From: Casuarina equisetifolia
Taxonomy: Eukaryota; Streptophyta; Magnoliopsida; Fagales; Casuarinaceae
Direction of reading: 5' to 3'
DNA length: 64,000 bases
Assembly: GCA_028551475.1 (NCBI GenBank)
Contig: CM052354.1
Coordinates: forward strand, 14,531,258 to 14,595,257
Below are positions 35,363-46,440 of the stretch, piece after piece. The position numbers and the translations under genes are program-made. Positions within the stretch are counted from its first letter, which is position 1, and every line of letters begins with the position of its first letter. Below the pieces are notes generated by a model that saw nothing but the letters and a program-made list of their open reading frames with translations, was not told the origin of the DNA and made no database searches.

Positions 35363-38232
35363 TGTTAGGAATATTGTTACTCCACTATTATTTTGATGAT
35401 GAAAAGGAAAATGGAAATATTTCATAAGAGTATATTTTTTATGTGACAAATATCTTAATGTTAATGTATTAGAATATATTTTAATGATATTAGAATATAT
35501 TAACATTTTGATAATGAAAAATAGAAAATTATAATATGAAGATATTATAATTCATTGTTTATTTATGGGTTTAAATAAGAAAAATGATGTTGGATCATTT
35601 TATAGGAAATGGGTTAATTTTGTGCATTAAGCAGGCCACCCAAAGTTCATTTAAGGATTGATTCAATCCCGCATGAAGTAGGTGTTTGGTGAAATTTAAA
35701 TGCAAGTGAACATGTCAAACAAGTAATATAGTGATAAGTAAAGTATCATCCCATAGAGATTGGTGAATACTAGATTAATTAAGTACCAACAATGAATTAA
35801 TCTTAAAATTTATCTAGCAAATCAAAAAGTAATTGATGATGAATTAAAATTCAAAGTTTCCAAAATGAAAACTCAAGACTAATTGAAATTGAATCTAAGT
35901 AAGAGAAACCAATATGAGAAACATGTTAAAGCATCCAATTTTACCAGAACTCCTATATATGAATTTTCATAATTTATGCTTACAAGACTGATAATACCTA
36001 TGTGATGGTAAAATTTCCTAATTTATTTACTATCCTATGTTTAGGTATAGTAAACCTATTTAGTTTATTAATTCACTATATCTCTATATTTGAATTGAAA
36101 CAAACCAAATGCATTAGGATCTGTAAACATTCCTAGTTTACAATAAATCTTTCAATCATCTTATTACCGAAAGCCACACAAATAATATAGTATATGTCTA
36201 TCCATATTTAATTCATGGTTATATATTATAAGAATCAATTGCATATTATTACCTCTCTATCTCAAACATGCATATCAAATCATTCAAGTGGTGGCCAATC
36301 ACTTAAAAGTATTAAGCATACTAATATATAACTCACATAAATAAAATATCTCACAAAACACAAAAACTTATAAAATTCACATCATTATAGTTAGGCTACA
36401 TCTTCGCTCTAACAAAAGAAGTTTAGAACATAATGAAATAACAAACCAAAGCAATAGTAGAAATTAAGCAAAACATCTTAAATAAAAGAAAAAAAAAAGG
36501 AAAGTTGTCACCACACTATCTTCTCTTTAAGAATTCTTTGCAGAATTCCTACAAATCAAACCAAAATTAGGAATCATATGAAGTAGAGGAAGCTTTTGAA
36601 CCTTTATTTTTCTTTTTCGTCTTTGGTTTTCTTTTTCTTCTTTAATTTTTCTCTCTTCCTTAGTTTCGGCAGCAGCACACACTTTTCTCCTTTTTTTTTT
36701 TTCTCTTTTTTCTCTCTTTTCTTTCTCTTATGTGACGCCTCTTTTTTTTTCCTTTTCACGTTGCTCCTTTTTTTTTTTTATCTTTTCTTGGGTGGTGTTC
36801 CCTAGCACTCTTCACAATTCACTTTTTGCTCTTTTCCTTTATTTCCTCTCTTATCCTTTTTGTCCTTTTCCTTCTTTTTTTGCTACTTTACATGTTGCCT
36901 TCTTTTTATTCTCTTTTTTTTTTCTTTTTCTTTTATTCCTCACGTGCCTTGCTTATTTTCTTCATTTTCCTTTGCTTTTCATCTCTTTTGGGGTTTACTA
37001 CATAAACAATAAATATTTGAATAAATATATTAAAAATTAAATATTATCTCATAAAATTATATTATTTATATCCTAAAATAGTCATAAAAATAGAGTTATC
37101 AGTAGGCCACCTAAAGTCCACTTAAGGATTGATCCAAGGTCGCATGAAGTAGGTTGACAAAAGTTCACTTAAAAGCTTATACAAGCCCGATGCTGATTAA
37201 GAGCCTACTCATTGAGAAACAACACTATTTAAGTTAAGTGACCGGAACACCTATTTAATCAAGCTCCTAATTGAGAAGCCCTATCCCCCAAATTCAAAAT
37301 AGCTTTACATGACTTCTATCTCTCTCTTTGAGGAGCTGATTCTCCAATGGGAAGATTTGATAAGCAATTAAACGTCAGAATGATTGTTTGTGAGCATTAA
37401 TCGAAGCTTCAACTGTCAATTGATGGAAATCCCTTTATCTCCTGATTGGAAGAAGGCTACAGGTGTGTTAGGTTTAGCAAGAAACCCTAATGAGCTCTCG
37501 TTATTTGAATATGATATACAAAGCTCTTCTTGATGGTTCTAAAGAAGTTTTCGCATAAGATATTTGAGAAAATTGTGAGAAAGATTTGAAGTTGCTTAAG
37601 CATTGCTATCTTTATTAGCTTTCATGATACTCTTTGATCTTTGGTGATATTCAGTGATATATTTCTTAAGATCCATTCTTTGTGATCATACATACTTGTA
37701 TACACACATTTATGTGCTAATTGAACTCTTATCATTATTTACACATAAATCTTGTTATAAATTTGAAACCCTAATATGATGATATTTGGGGGTTTCATGA
37801 TTAAAGCTTAGATTCTCATTCAATATCTTGAATAAGCTCTTTGATTAGCAATATCCCTTATAAACTTCATATTATTTGAGGATTTGTTATTGTAATAAGG
37901 TTGAGTTAACCTTCTATTGTAACCCATGACTTGTGTAACTCCTTGAGGGGAGTTAGAAAGATTAGGAGAACATTTTCTCTTAACTAGTAAGTAAAAAGGA
38001 CTTTAACTGGTTGAGTTTTGAGGAAGAAAAGGATGGAAGTAGGTGAAAAGGGTTAAACCAACATGGAAAATTTGTGTCTATGCTTGTTATTTGTGTATGC
38101 TTTATCTTGCTGCTTATATTCATCCCTTGTGCTTAATTTGATTCTATTATGAGTGTTTAAAGACTGATTGATAGACATAACTTGAGTTAACCAATTCATC
38201 CCCCCATTCTTGGTTAGCCATTATACCTAATA
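35363..38232 (+). mobile_element. 3' LTR of Copia element G (split)
   Basis: Matches the 5' LTR from TGTTAGGAATATTGTTACTC to TTATACCTAATA. A solo B LTR (35683-37101) is inserted in its 47-bp repeat block. Without the insert it is about 1.45 kb and retains some 195 bp deleted from the 5' copy. Confidence 0.88.
35683..37101 (-). mobile_element. Solo B-subfamily LTR nested in G 3' LTR
   Basis: 1419 bp. Plus strand starts TGTTTGGTGAAATTT and ends AAATAGAGTTATCA. Exact target site duplication GTAGG at 35678-35682 and 37102-37106; the host text (ATGAAGTAGG / CCACCTAAAG) is continuous with the unoccupied repeat at 30871. Conserved hairpin at 36026-36054. The 36596-36980 part is an unusually long pyrimidine tract; the frames there are low-complexity Phe/Ser strings, not genes. 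Confidence 0.96.
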
Positions 38233-39828
38233 ATTATGACTAGTTTAGGCCCCATATGCGATAGTCTTTGTTAAATTATATTGGCATTTTGTCTATAATG
38301 ATACAAGTTTCATTTGTTCATGTAGCAAACCCAAATAAAAGAAAATGAAGGAAAAAAGGTAGCAAACCATGCAAAAGAAGATGTTTTCCTATTAGATGAG
38401 GAAAACTCACATGGGAAGCACGTAAGAAAGAGGTGATTGTCAAGTGGGTCATGCAAGGAGGAAAGAGGAAAGGAAGAAAATGTGTGAAAAAAAAAAACTT
38501 GAACAGAGAGGGAAGAGGGAGACGCATTGTTATTCGAAACAGAAAGAGAGATTATTGGGCCAAAAGGAAAAGAATAGAAAGGAGAGAGTCAGCCGGAGCA
38601 CAAGCGGTAGGGGAGCTCACCAAACCTTAAATGGAACATGTGACAACACATGTCTCAAGCAAAGAGCATGGTGGTTGTGTGATAACTAACCTCTGATGTC
38701 CTCTTCCGTGAGAAACCCAAAGCCCATTTGTGGTTCTAGCCATACTTAAGTAGTTTCCAGCCATATTTGACCTTTTTAAGTGAGGAGGAGCAATTTCTAA
38801 CCCATGCTATGTAGCTTTTAGAGGTGGAGGAGCCTACATGTTTTCCAGTAGATCTACTTGACTTTTGGGTAAATCAGCATCATGGGCTTCCTTTTGATGG
38901 ATTTCTATATAGTATGGCAATGCATGGTGGCAGCATGTGGTGGGGGCATGTGACAGCACATGATAATGGCACATGGCAGCATGTGCAACTTGATTTTCCC
39001 TTCTTTTTTCAAACAAGGTTCTTCCCTCTGATGTGTAGATTTATGCAAAATTTCTTTGAACTAAAGACACTTTGGTGACAGTTTTTGTGTTTTTAATTCA
39101 AAAATTGCTATATTCAAGTTTCCGCATTGTTTCTGTTTGTACATATACTATGTTCTAGTCTAGTTTGTTAGAAGTACGATGTAACTTGATTACAATGATA
39201 TGAAAGTTATGATTACAGTGTTTTGTGAGATATTTTATGTATGTGAAGTTTCATATTACTAAGTGTAAGACATTTAAGTAATTATTTACCATTTAAATGA
39301 TTTGATTTGTATGTTAGAAACTAACATGAAATGACATGAAGTTACTTCCTATAATGTGCAACCATAGATTAATATGGATAGACATATATCATATGGTTTA
39401 TGTGACTTTAGGTGTATTGGAACATTCATAAATCTTCATGCACTTATTTCATTTCAATTCACATATAAAAATATAGTAAGTTAATGAGCTAAGTAAGTTT
39501 GTTATACTTAGACAAAGAATAATTAACAAATTAAGAAATTTTACCATTACATGAGTAGAATTAATCTTGCAAGTATAAGTAATCAGCGTTAATATAGTTA
39601 TAGTGAATTTGAATGCTCTAATATGTCTCATTTATCAAGTTCTTTTAAATTCAGTTATTTAATCCATGTTCTTTCATTTCGATTTGCTAGATAAATTTTA
39701 GAAACTATTTATCATTAATAATTAATTGGCCTAGTAATCATTAGTCTTTGTAGGATGATATCTTATCTCATCATTGTATTACTTGTTTGATATGTATACT
39801 TACATGTAAAATTATACTAAACAAGCAA

Positions 39829-40272
39829 AAAGGTAGAAAGTGACAAAAGCTCAATTAGATTCTAGAAAGCAATGTGTTCATGGGTGATTTAAGCATAAAT
39901 AAATTTTATCTTACCATTAGCCCACCCTTATATTACAAGCTAATGAAAGTCCTATTAATTCTTAATTAGATGATTAGCTTACATTAGTGGAGAGAAAAAT
40001 GAAAATCAAACCTATGAGATTTGGTAAGAGTATTTGAGAATTTTCATACCAACGTGGATCTATTTGAAGTGCTTATAGTTGAAATGATAAGGACATACAC
40101 ACACACACACGTGGTTGACATAATTAAGACTTTATCTTGAACCAATTATGGTGTTTGGATAAAAGTTATATTTTGCTTTGAATAGTTAAGTAAAGTAATT
40201 ATGGGAGAATCTCATGGAGGGGCTTTTGTTAAAAACATATGTTGTTTATTGTTTTTGCTCAAGGACTAGCAA
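39829..40272 (+). other. 3' tail of element A (pre-polypurine-tract)
   Basis: Non-coding, equivalent to 2813-3520 of N read on the other strand (GTGTTCATGGGTGATTTAAG, an AC microsatellite at about 40092-40112). Ends with the TTGCTCAAGGACTAGCAA hairpin-like block, after which the purine tract and the 3' LTR are missing. Confidence 0.65.
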
Positions 40273-41470
40273 TTTCTATATTATAAGAACATCAAACTTA
40301 ACTAAATAGATATTAAAAGTTCATTTTTAAATTGATATATTAAGGAAAAAGTATATGTAGAACAACCACTCAAGTTTGAAAATGAAAATTTTTTATATCA
40401 TTTTTATAAACTAAATAAAGCACTTTATGAGATCAAAAAAGCTCTTAGACCTTGGTATGAAAGACTTAGTAAGTTTCTTCTAAAGAATAGGTACAACATT
40501 ATTTATCAAAAGTAGTGATACAGATCTATTGGTAGTGAAAATTTATGTTGAAGGTATTGTGTTTGGATCAACAAATGATAACATGGTTGATTATTTTTCT
40601 AACATGATAAAAGTAAATTTGAAATGAGCATGCTTGATGAAATTAATTATTTCTTTGGGATACAAATCAAGCAAATCTATTCTAGAATTTTTATTAGTCA
40701 ATCCTAATTTGTTAATGATATGTTTACTAAGTTTGACCTTGATTTAACCAAGCCACTATCCACACCCATGAGCACTTCTATTAAAATAGATGTTGATTTG
40801 GATGGTAAACCGTGTAATGCTAAATTATAAAGAAGTATGATTGGTTTGCACTACCTTAAGATTGAATATTCTATTTAGTGTTTGTTTTATATGCATGATA
40901 CTAATTTGCACCTAGAGAGTCACACATGAGTGTTGTCAAACGTATTTTTAGATATCTTAAAGATACACCACACTTAGGCATCTATTTTCATAGAGACTCA
41001 AACTTCACACTTCAAGCCTATAGTGATGCAAATTATATTAGTTGTTACACAAAATGAAAAAGTACAAGTGGTAGTTGTCACTTTCTAGAAGCATACCAAT
41101 CTCATGGTCCTTAAAGAAGTAACAAAGTGTTGCAATATCAAGTACCAAGGTTGGGTATGTAGCTTTAGGAACTACTAATCATAAATTTTATAGATGTAGT
41201 CACAATTAAAGGATTATGGTGTACCTAGGGACACAACCACCATCAAATGTTATCATTTTAGTGCCATTAATCTCACTAAGAATCCCATTTAGCACTCCAA
41301 GACCAAACACATCAAAATAAGGCAGCATTTTATGTAGGATCATGTAGAAAACAAGCACATTACTCTTGAATATGTGCGCAATGCTCATCCATTGGCAGAC
41401 ATATTCACAAAACCATTCGATAAACAAAAATTTTGTGCACTTAGAAGAGAACTAGGAATGTGCAACTAAT
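40273..41470 (+). pseudogene. Copia RT-RNase H of element D, second part
   Basis: Resumes the D pol interrupted at 22767: NIKLN.IDIKSSFL (usually NFKLYQMDIKSSFL), KEKVYVEQPLKFENENF, ALYEIKKALRPWYERLSKFL, then the active site at 40543-40554, which reads YVEG instead of YVDD. RNase H follows (SVVKRIFRYLKDTPHLGI-type text near 40930, KSTSGSCHFL-type near 41060, CHFSAINLTKNPI.HSKTKH near 41260) and ends LADIFTKPFDKQKFCALRRE, then LGMCN and a stop at about 41467. Both Asp changes and stops show that it is dead. Confidence 0.82.
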
Positions 41471-42184
41471 AAGATTTGTAACTTTAAATGTGTGATTTAC
41501 CAAGTTCATTGTGCTAGTATGTATTCAATATTGTAGTACTATGCTCTACCCCACATTTGTTTATATTCTATTCAACACTACTTGTAGGGGTAAGTATACT
41601 CACTATACATGGCTTTTTCTTCAAGTCTCAAAATATTTGGTAAAATAGCATTCAAACTACACTATTTTAGAAAAGGTCATGAGCAATTTCAAAACTCCCT
41701 CAATGGTTGAGTTGTTCATGGCTAAGTAACCACATCTTCATTGAAACTTAAACACCTTTTTTCTTTAAGGCAATCAATTTCTATTCTTACAAAAGGGCAT
41801 GAGATATTTCACAATTTTTCTAAATTAGTGTTGTTGCATGGTAAAAGTCTGGTTTGTCATTGCATTTTTTATTCTAGAATGCACCTTGCACTCAAATTGA
41901 GTGGAGCTATATGAATTTATTCTCTTTGGCTGCTCTCCATTCTTAGATTATGATGACTTTGCACCTTATTCACTATCCTTTGAGCCTACACCTTCTATAT
42001 TATGGTGTTGGTCAACCACATCTTCAAAATGTTCATAACAACTTGGCCACACTTTCTTTACAACAACAAGCCATTTTTTCCTTTTGATTCAAAAAATGCT
42101 GCACCCAATGAAGAGAGCTAATTTTTGTGTGGTACATGATGTTAAAAATGATATCTTGACATTCTCATGTTGTGTAACCACATG
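41471..42184 (+). other. 3' non-coding region of D, first part
   Basis: AT-rich, with no supported frame. It lies between the D pol stop and an inserted B LTR. I see no terminal repeats or known motifs. Confidence 0.4.
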
Positions 42185-43937
42185 TGATAACTCTATTTTG
42201 TATAGAGTTATTGTAACTATTTAGACAATATATTAATATAGTATTTATTGAGTTATAGTGCATTTTATCTATATTTATGTAACTTATGTTGTTTTATGCA
42301 GGAAACCCCAAAGAGAAGAAAAAGAAGCAATAAACCATGCAAAAGAAGGTGTTTGTCTATCATGCATCTGAAGGAAAGAAAAGAAAGAAAAAGAACAAAA
42401 GAGAATGCATGTGAGAAGCAAGGAGAAAAAAAAGACAAAAAGAAAAAGTGGGAAAGAGAAAAGCGATTTTTAGATTATCAAGATAATGTGGGGGAACCGG
42501 AAAAGTGGGGATTTTTGTGAGAGAACAGAGGCGTGAGAGAGAGAGGAGCAATGACTAGCAACTGGCTAGAACACAAATAGGGGGGACTCACCGGAAACTT
42601 GGCCCGTCGGAATAGCACGGGTCAGAACACAAACAGGAGCAATGACTAGGAGCAATGACTAGCAATGACTAGCAACTGGCCGGAACACAGACAGCGGGGG
42701 ACTCACCAGAAACTTGGCCTATGCAATAGCACGGGCCTTAGAGAAGAGCGTGATGGTCGTGTGAATGCCGACCATCCACCCTTCATTACCTTTGATGATG
42801 AATCTAACTCATCAGTGATTCCGGTGATATTTGGACATTTTCCAACGCTAAATCTGACCCATCTGCCCTCCTAGTATGATTTTTTGGTGTTTTTGTAAGT
42901 GTTTTTGGGTGATTTCACGGAAAATTTCAACGAGAGACGATAGGCGTTGACTTGGAGTTTTTCTTAGACCTGTGCATTTTTGGAGCAAATCAGTACAATC
43001 TTTTTGTAGATCGACACTCTTGGCATCATCCCCAACGTTTCCCAGTGGTTTCTATGAAGAATGGTGGTGGCGTGTGGTGGCGCATGACCGGCATGTGGTT
43101 GCTCATTTCATCCCATTTTTCAAACAGCTCCTCTTCCTTCCTCTATTGTGTAGAAATTGTGCAAATCTGACTTGAAAGGGAAGACAATTTGGTGATAACT
43201 TTATTGTTTCTCAATTTGAAATGTTTTGTGTGATTTTCTACATTGTTCTTGTTCATGTAAATATGATGTTTTAGTTTATTGTGTTAGAATTACGACAGAA
43301 CTTTATTATGATGTATGATTTGTATGATTATGATGTTTTGTAAGATGGTTTGTTTGTGTGAAGTTGCATTTTACTAAGCTTAACGCTTTTAAGTGATTAG
43401 CTACTACTTAAATGATATGATTTACATGTTAGAGACCGATAGGAAATAACATATAGTTGTTTCTTGTAATATGCAACCATAGATTAATATGGATAAACAT
43501 ATACAATATGATTTGTGTGGCTTTAGGTGTAAATTGGAATATTCACATATTCTAATGCACTTAGTTCATTTAATTCATGGGTAGAAATACAATGATTTAA
43601 TGAGCTTAGTAGGTTTGCTAGATATAGGATAGTGAATAAATTAGGAAATTTTGCCATCACATGAGTAGAATTAATCTTACTAGCATGAATGATTGACATT
43701 TATATATAGTAATTAGGTGAAATTGAATGCTCTAACATGTTTCATTTACCAAGTTTTTCTTAAATTTAGTTGTCAGTCCATATTCTATCATTTTGGTTGG
43801 TTAGATAAACTTTAGGAACTATTCACCCTTAGTAATTAGTTAGTTCAGTAAGCACTAGTCTCTATAGGATGATACTCATATTCATCATTATATTACTTGT
43901 TCGAAATGTACACTTGCATGTTGAATTTCACCAAACA
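42185..43937 (+). mobile_element. B-subfamily LTR in the 3' region of D, no clear target duplication
   Basis: Starts TGATAACTCTATTTTG and ends TGAATTTCACCAAACA; 1753 bp. The base run after it (AGTTTT) equals the leader that follows LTRs in complete elements, and the flanks ACATG and AGTTT do not match. It may therefore be a 5' LTR plus a few leader bases left by a deletion, not a simple solo LTR. Holds a 114-bp tandem duplication (42548-42775). Frames here (42248-42520, 42665-42874, 42952-43175) are LTR shadows. Confidence 0.8.
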
Positions 43938-44599
43938 AGTTTTGATGCAAAACGTTTGCTACAATATGAAAGGCGGAGTTTGTACTACTAATGATCTCTA
44001 TCTCATGGACAATCTCTAGCTTATCATTAGTGTTATATTTTACAATTACCTCCTATAGAGCGTATTCTACAAACTTTTTTAATGATTTTTAAGTCAAGTT
44101 CACATTCCTAATATTTGTTTTCCTATATGGTTCCTTTTGCTTAATATTGTACAACTCTATACAGTCCAATGATACACCAAGTACATCCTTTTAGTTCTCA
44201 GCAACATCTATGTACTATCATTCCTACATTCTCTCTTATATTATTAGTGAGGTGGCATTAAATTTGAAGGGGAGTTTATCTTATGTGCATAATTTTCCAA
44301 TTATGTGCTCCTTATTAACCCTATTACATGTCATTCTATGCTTCCACACTATTTTGCCACATGCAAAGTTCCTCTCTTTGATGGCAATATTATATTACAA
44401 TGACATATTGTTTCCCTCTATGTGCTCCTCATGCGTATTCTATCCTACTTTCTTCTTTTTCTATGTTGATGATTAAAAAAAAAAAAAGAGATTTTGAGAG
44501 ATTTTGAGAGATTTTGGAGGAATTAGTATGGGAAGAATATCTTTAAAAAGGGGAGAGACATTAGTGTTTCTATGTTCCATAGCATCATTTTCATTATCA
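43938..44599 (+). other. 3' non-coding region of D, second part
   Basis: No frame is supported apart from short chance ones. A 44480-44516 run repeats AGATTTTGAG three times. Leads into the purine tract. Confidence 0.4.
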
Positions 44600-44615
44600 T
44601 CAAAAAGGGGGAGAT
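44600..44615 (+). promoter_or_regulatory. Polypurine tract of Copia element D
   Basis: TCAAAAAGGGGGAGAT lies directly before the 3' LTR start TGTTGAGTTACATG. Confidence 0.85.
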
Positions 44616-45809
44616 TGTTGAGTTACATGAGTTAATATTTTACATGATGATTTCATGAGCATTGATCTAATGTAATTCCCTCTTGGCATTGAACTAAATA
44701 TTATTATGTTTATATTTTCATGGACACAATACTATGAAAATTCTATTTTTATAGTTTAGTTTGAAGGCATTAACCATAAGTAAAAAGGAAACCCAAGTGG
44801 CTTAAACTAAAGGCCTTAATCATAAACAAAAAGGAGGCCCATGCATGAAGAACAATGGTGATTCCAAATAAAGAGAAAAGCATATATGGATAGAAGATAT
44901 TTTGAACAAATTATGCTCATGTGTCCACATTGTTAGGCTATGGTCCACTCATTCAAATATTGTGCTTAAGGTTACAAAAGCCTTGGTTAGGGCATCGTGT
45001 TACCAAGAAAAGAAAAATGGGAAAAAGGGAGAGAGTCGTCAACAAAGAATAAACAAAAAAGGCCTAATCTTTTATTTTCATTCTATAAAAGCCACTTAAA
45101 GTAATAGTCTCTAACAAGCTATTGATGTACAATGTTTATGGGAAAAGCAACACCAACAATCATAGATTTCAAGTATAAAAAGAAGATTGATGAAGGTTTC
45201 ATGTTTCACCAAAAATACAAACGAGATTACTTTGATATGTGAAATCTTGAAATCCAGTTGTACTTACTTTTTATACTATTGTATATTGTTGTTAAATCGT
45301 TTAGATTTAAGCTTATTTTCTTGATTCATTTAAGTTCCATTTGAACCTTAAAACCCTAAAAGCATACATCTTAATTTGTTGTGGGTTTTGTTTATAATTG
45401 TCCTCATTGTGATTGTAATTTAGATTCTAGTTGAGGACTAAGATCTTAAGTATAGATTTATTATTGTAACCTAAAAAGGTTACACATTGTAATTTTTTAT
45501 TTGATTATTAATGGGTATCCTTTGACGAGTTGTCGAAGGAGGTGGGTTAAAGGATTATCCAATCACTTAAATCTCATGTGCATGATATTTATAGTTGACA
45601 ATTTTCTTATATTTTTTTTTCATAACTTGCTACTACATACATGTTGTTGTTTCTATTCCTATGCAATTTGTCCATATAATCCTCCTTATTCTTGTATTGT
45701 GATTGGAACTACATAAGTGTTTAGATTTAATAACTTAATCAAATAGTTAAGAAGATAATCAATAGAAAATTAATTCACCCCCTTTTTAGATTTTCTTAAA
45801 GACCTAACA
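44616..45809 (+). mobile_element. 3' LTR of Copia element D
   Basis: 1194 bp, TG...CA ends, aligned with 8334-11136. Near 45588 it keeps the unoccupied site that received the solo LTR in the 5' copy. The H element RT begins directly after it on the minus strand. Confidence 0.88.
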
Positions 45810-46440
45810 TTGTTAATAGGGCTACCAATTCACATAATCCAAGATGAAATTTTGATAATATGCTCTTAGGCCTAAAAGACCCCATAGGCCTTTTTTATGT
45901 CTTGGCCTTGGCCAAACTGTATTCTACCTTAGTTGGATCCACTAAGGCCCTTTTCTCATAAATAATGTGGCCCAAATAGTGAACCCTCCTTACTCCAAAT
46001 GTGCACTTTTCCCTTTTTAAGGAAAATTAGTGTTGCTATATTATAGAAAATACTATAGCCAAATAGCATTGTTATGAAAAAATATGAGTCCAAATCATTG
46101 TTATGAATCAATATATCATCAAAAAAGACTCGGATGAGCCTTCTAAATTGTTCTTGAAACTTTGTGTTCATGATGGCTTGGAATGTAAAAGGTGCATTAG
46201 TAAGACCAAATAGCATCACTAAAAATTAATAATGCCCATTGTATGTTTGAAAAGCCATCTTCTCCATATCTTCAAGTTTCATTTGCACCTAATAATAACT
46301 TGATCTCAAGTCAAGTTTAGTAAATAATTTTACCCCATATAGTTCATCCAAAAGTTCTACTGTTGGAATAAATAACTTATTTTTAATAGTCTATTGGTTC
46401 AATGCACTATTATCCATGTAAAGATGCTAACTCCCATCTT
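45810..46440 (-). pseudogene. Gypsy reverse transcriptase of element H (proximal half)
   Basis: Minus strand from about 46440: LQDGS.HLYMDNSALNQ, FIPTVELLDELYG, MAFQTYNGHY, LFGLTNAPFTFQAIMN and RVFFDDIL, with the active site FFDD at 46115-46126 (family F/YxDD). Then KVHIWSKEGSLFGPHYL-type text (usually the KC.F...V.FLGHI motif) and a decayed thumb segment ending GSPIN at 45810, where D begins. RNase H continues at 8333. The residue pattern suits a chromovirus, but no chromodomain is left to confirm it. Confidence 0.8.

Larger units (their letters stand above)
30560..38232 (+). mobile_element. Copia element G, gag-only, non-autonomous
   Basis: Two LTRs (30560-31808 and 35363-38232, the second split by a solo LTR), a triplicated primer-site leader, a gag remnant and G-rich tracts before the 3' LTR. 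Target duplication ATTGT (30555-30559) versus ATTAT (38233-38237), one mismatch. No protease, integrase, RT or RNase H could be read; about 1.8 kb of internal sequence after gag is unidentified. Probably moved with proteins of a relative such as E or L. Confidence 0.8.
30530..39823 (+). mobile_element. Solo B-subfamily LTR in element A, split by Copia element G
   Basis: The first 30 bases (TGATAACTTTATTTTGCATG) are at 30530-30559; the LTR then continues at 38238 and ends ATTATACTAAACA at 39823. Excluding G it is about 1.6 kb. Flanks AACAA (30525-30529) and AGCAA (39824-39828) differ by one base, a plausible aged target site duplication. The element A tail continues on the far side. Contains a decayed hairpin at 39498-39526 and GGCATGTGG-like repeats at 38920-38990. 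Confidence 0.75.
25571..40272 (+). mobile_element. Athila-like element A, pol-less and lacking its 3' LTR
   Basis: Plus-strand element inserted in the RT of D (D text CTTGCCTTTG ends at 25570). Contents: 5' LTR, tRNA-Asp-type primer site, gag, protease, then a non-coding tail that continues at 39829-40272 after a nested insertion. No RT, RNase H or integrase is visible, and the tail ends at the hairpin beside the expected purine tract; the 3' LTR is missing and D RT resumes at about 40273. So a deletion removed the 3' LTR and a few D codons. Confidence 0.75.
8334..45809 (+). mobile_element. Copia element D (SIRE-like), host of many nested insertions
   Basis: Plus-strand Copia element with 5' LTR (8334-11136), initiator-Met-type primer site, gag-pol in pieces (19208-22767 and 40273-41470), purine tract (44600-44615) and 3' LTR (44616-45809). 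Without the insertions the element would be about 9 kb. It is inserted inside Gypsy element H, whose RNase H and RT lie on either side. A clear target site duplication is not visible (TCATC versus TTGTT), consistent with great age. All coding parts are broken. Confidence 0.85.

Noticed and set aside
36596..37040. Phe/Ser/Leu-rich frames resembling membrane proteins
   Set aside because: They translate a pyrimidine tract inside a solo LTR with exact target duplications. The hydrophobic look comes from T-rich codons.
42248..42520. Lys/Glu-rich frame of 90 residues
   Set aside because: It lies in the purine-rich U3 of a B LTR; composition explains the open frame.
44210..44476. 88-residue hydrophobic frame before the D 3' LTR, considered as an env-like gene
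   Set aside because: Short, no signal peptide pattern or family motif, and located in the 3' non-coding region.
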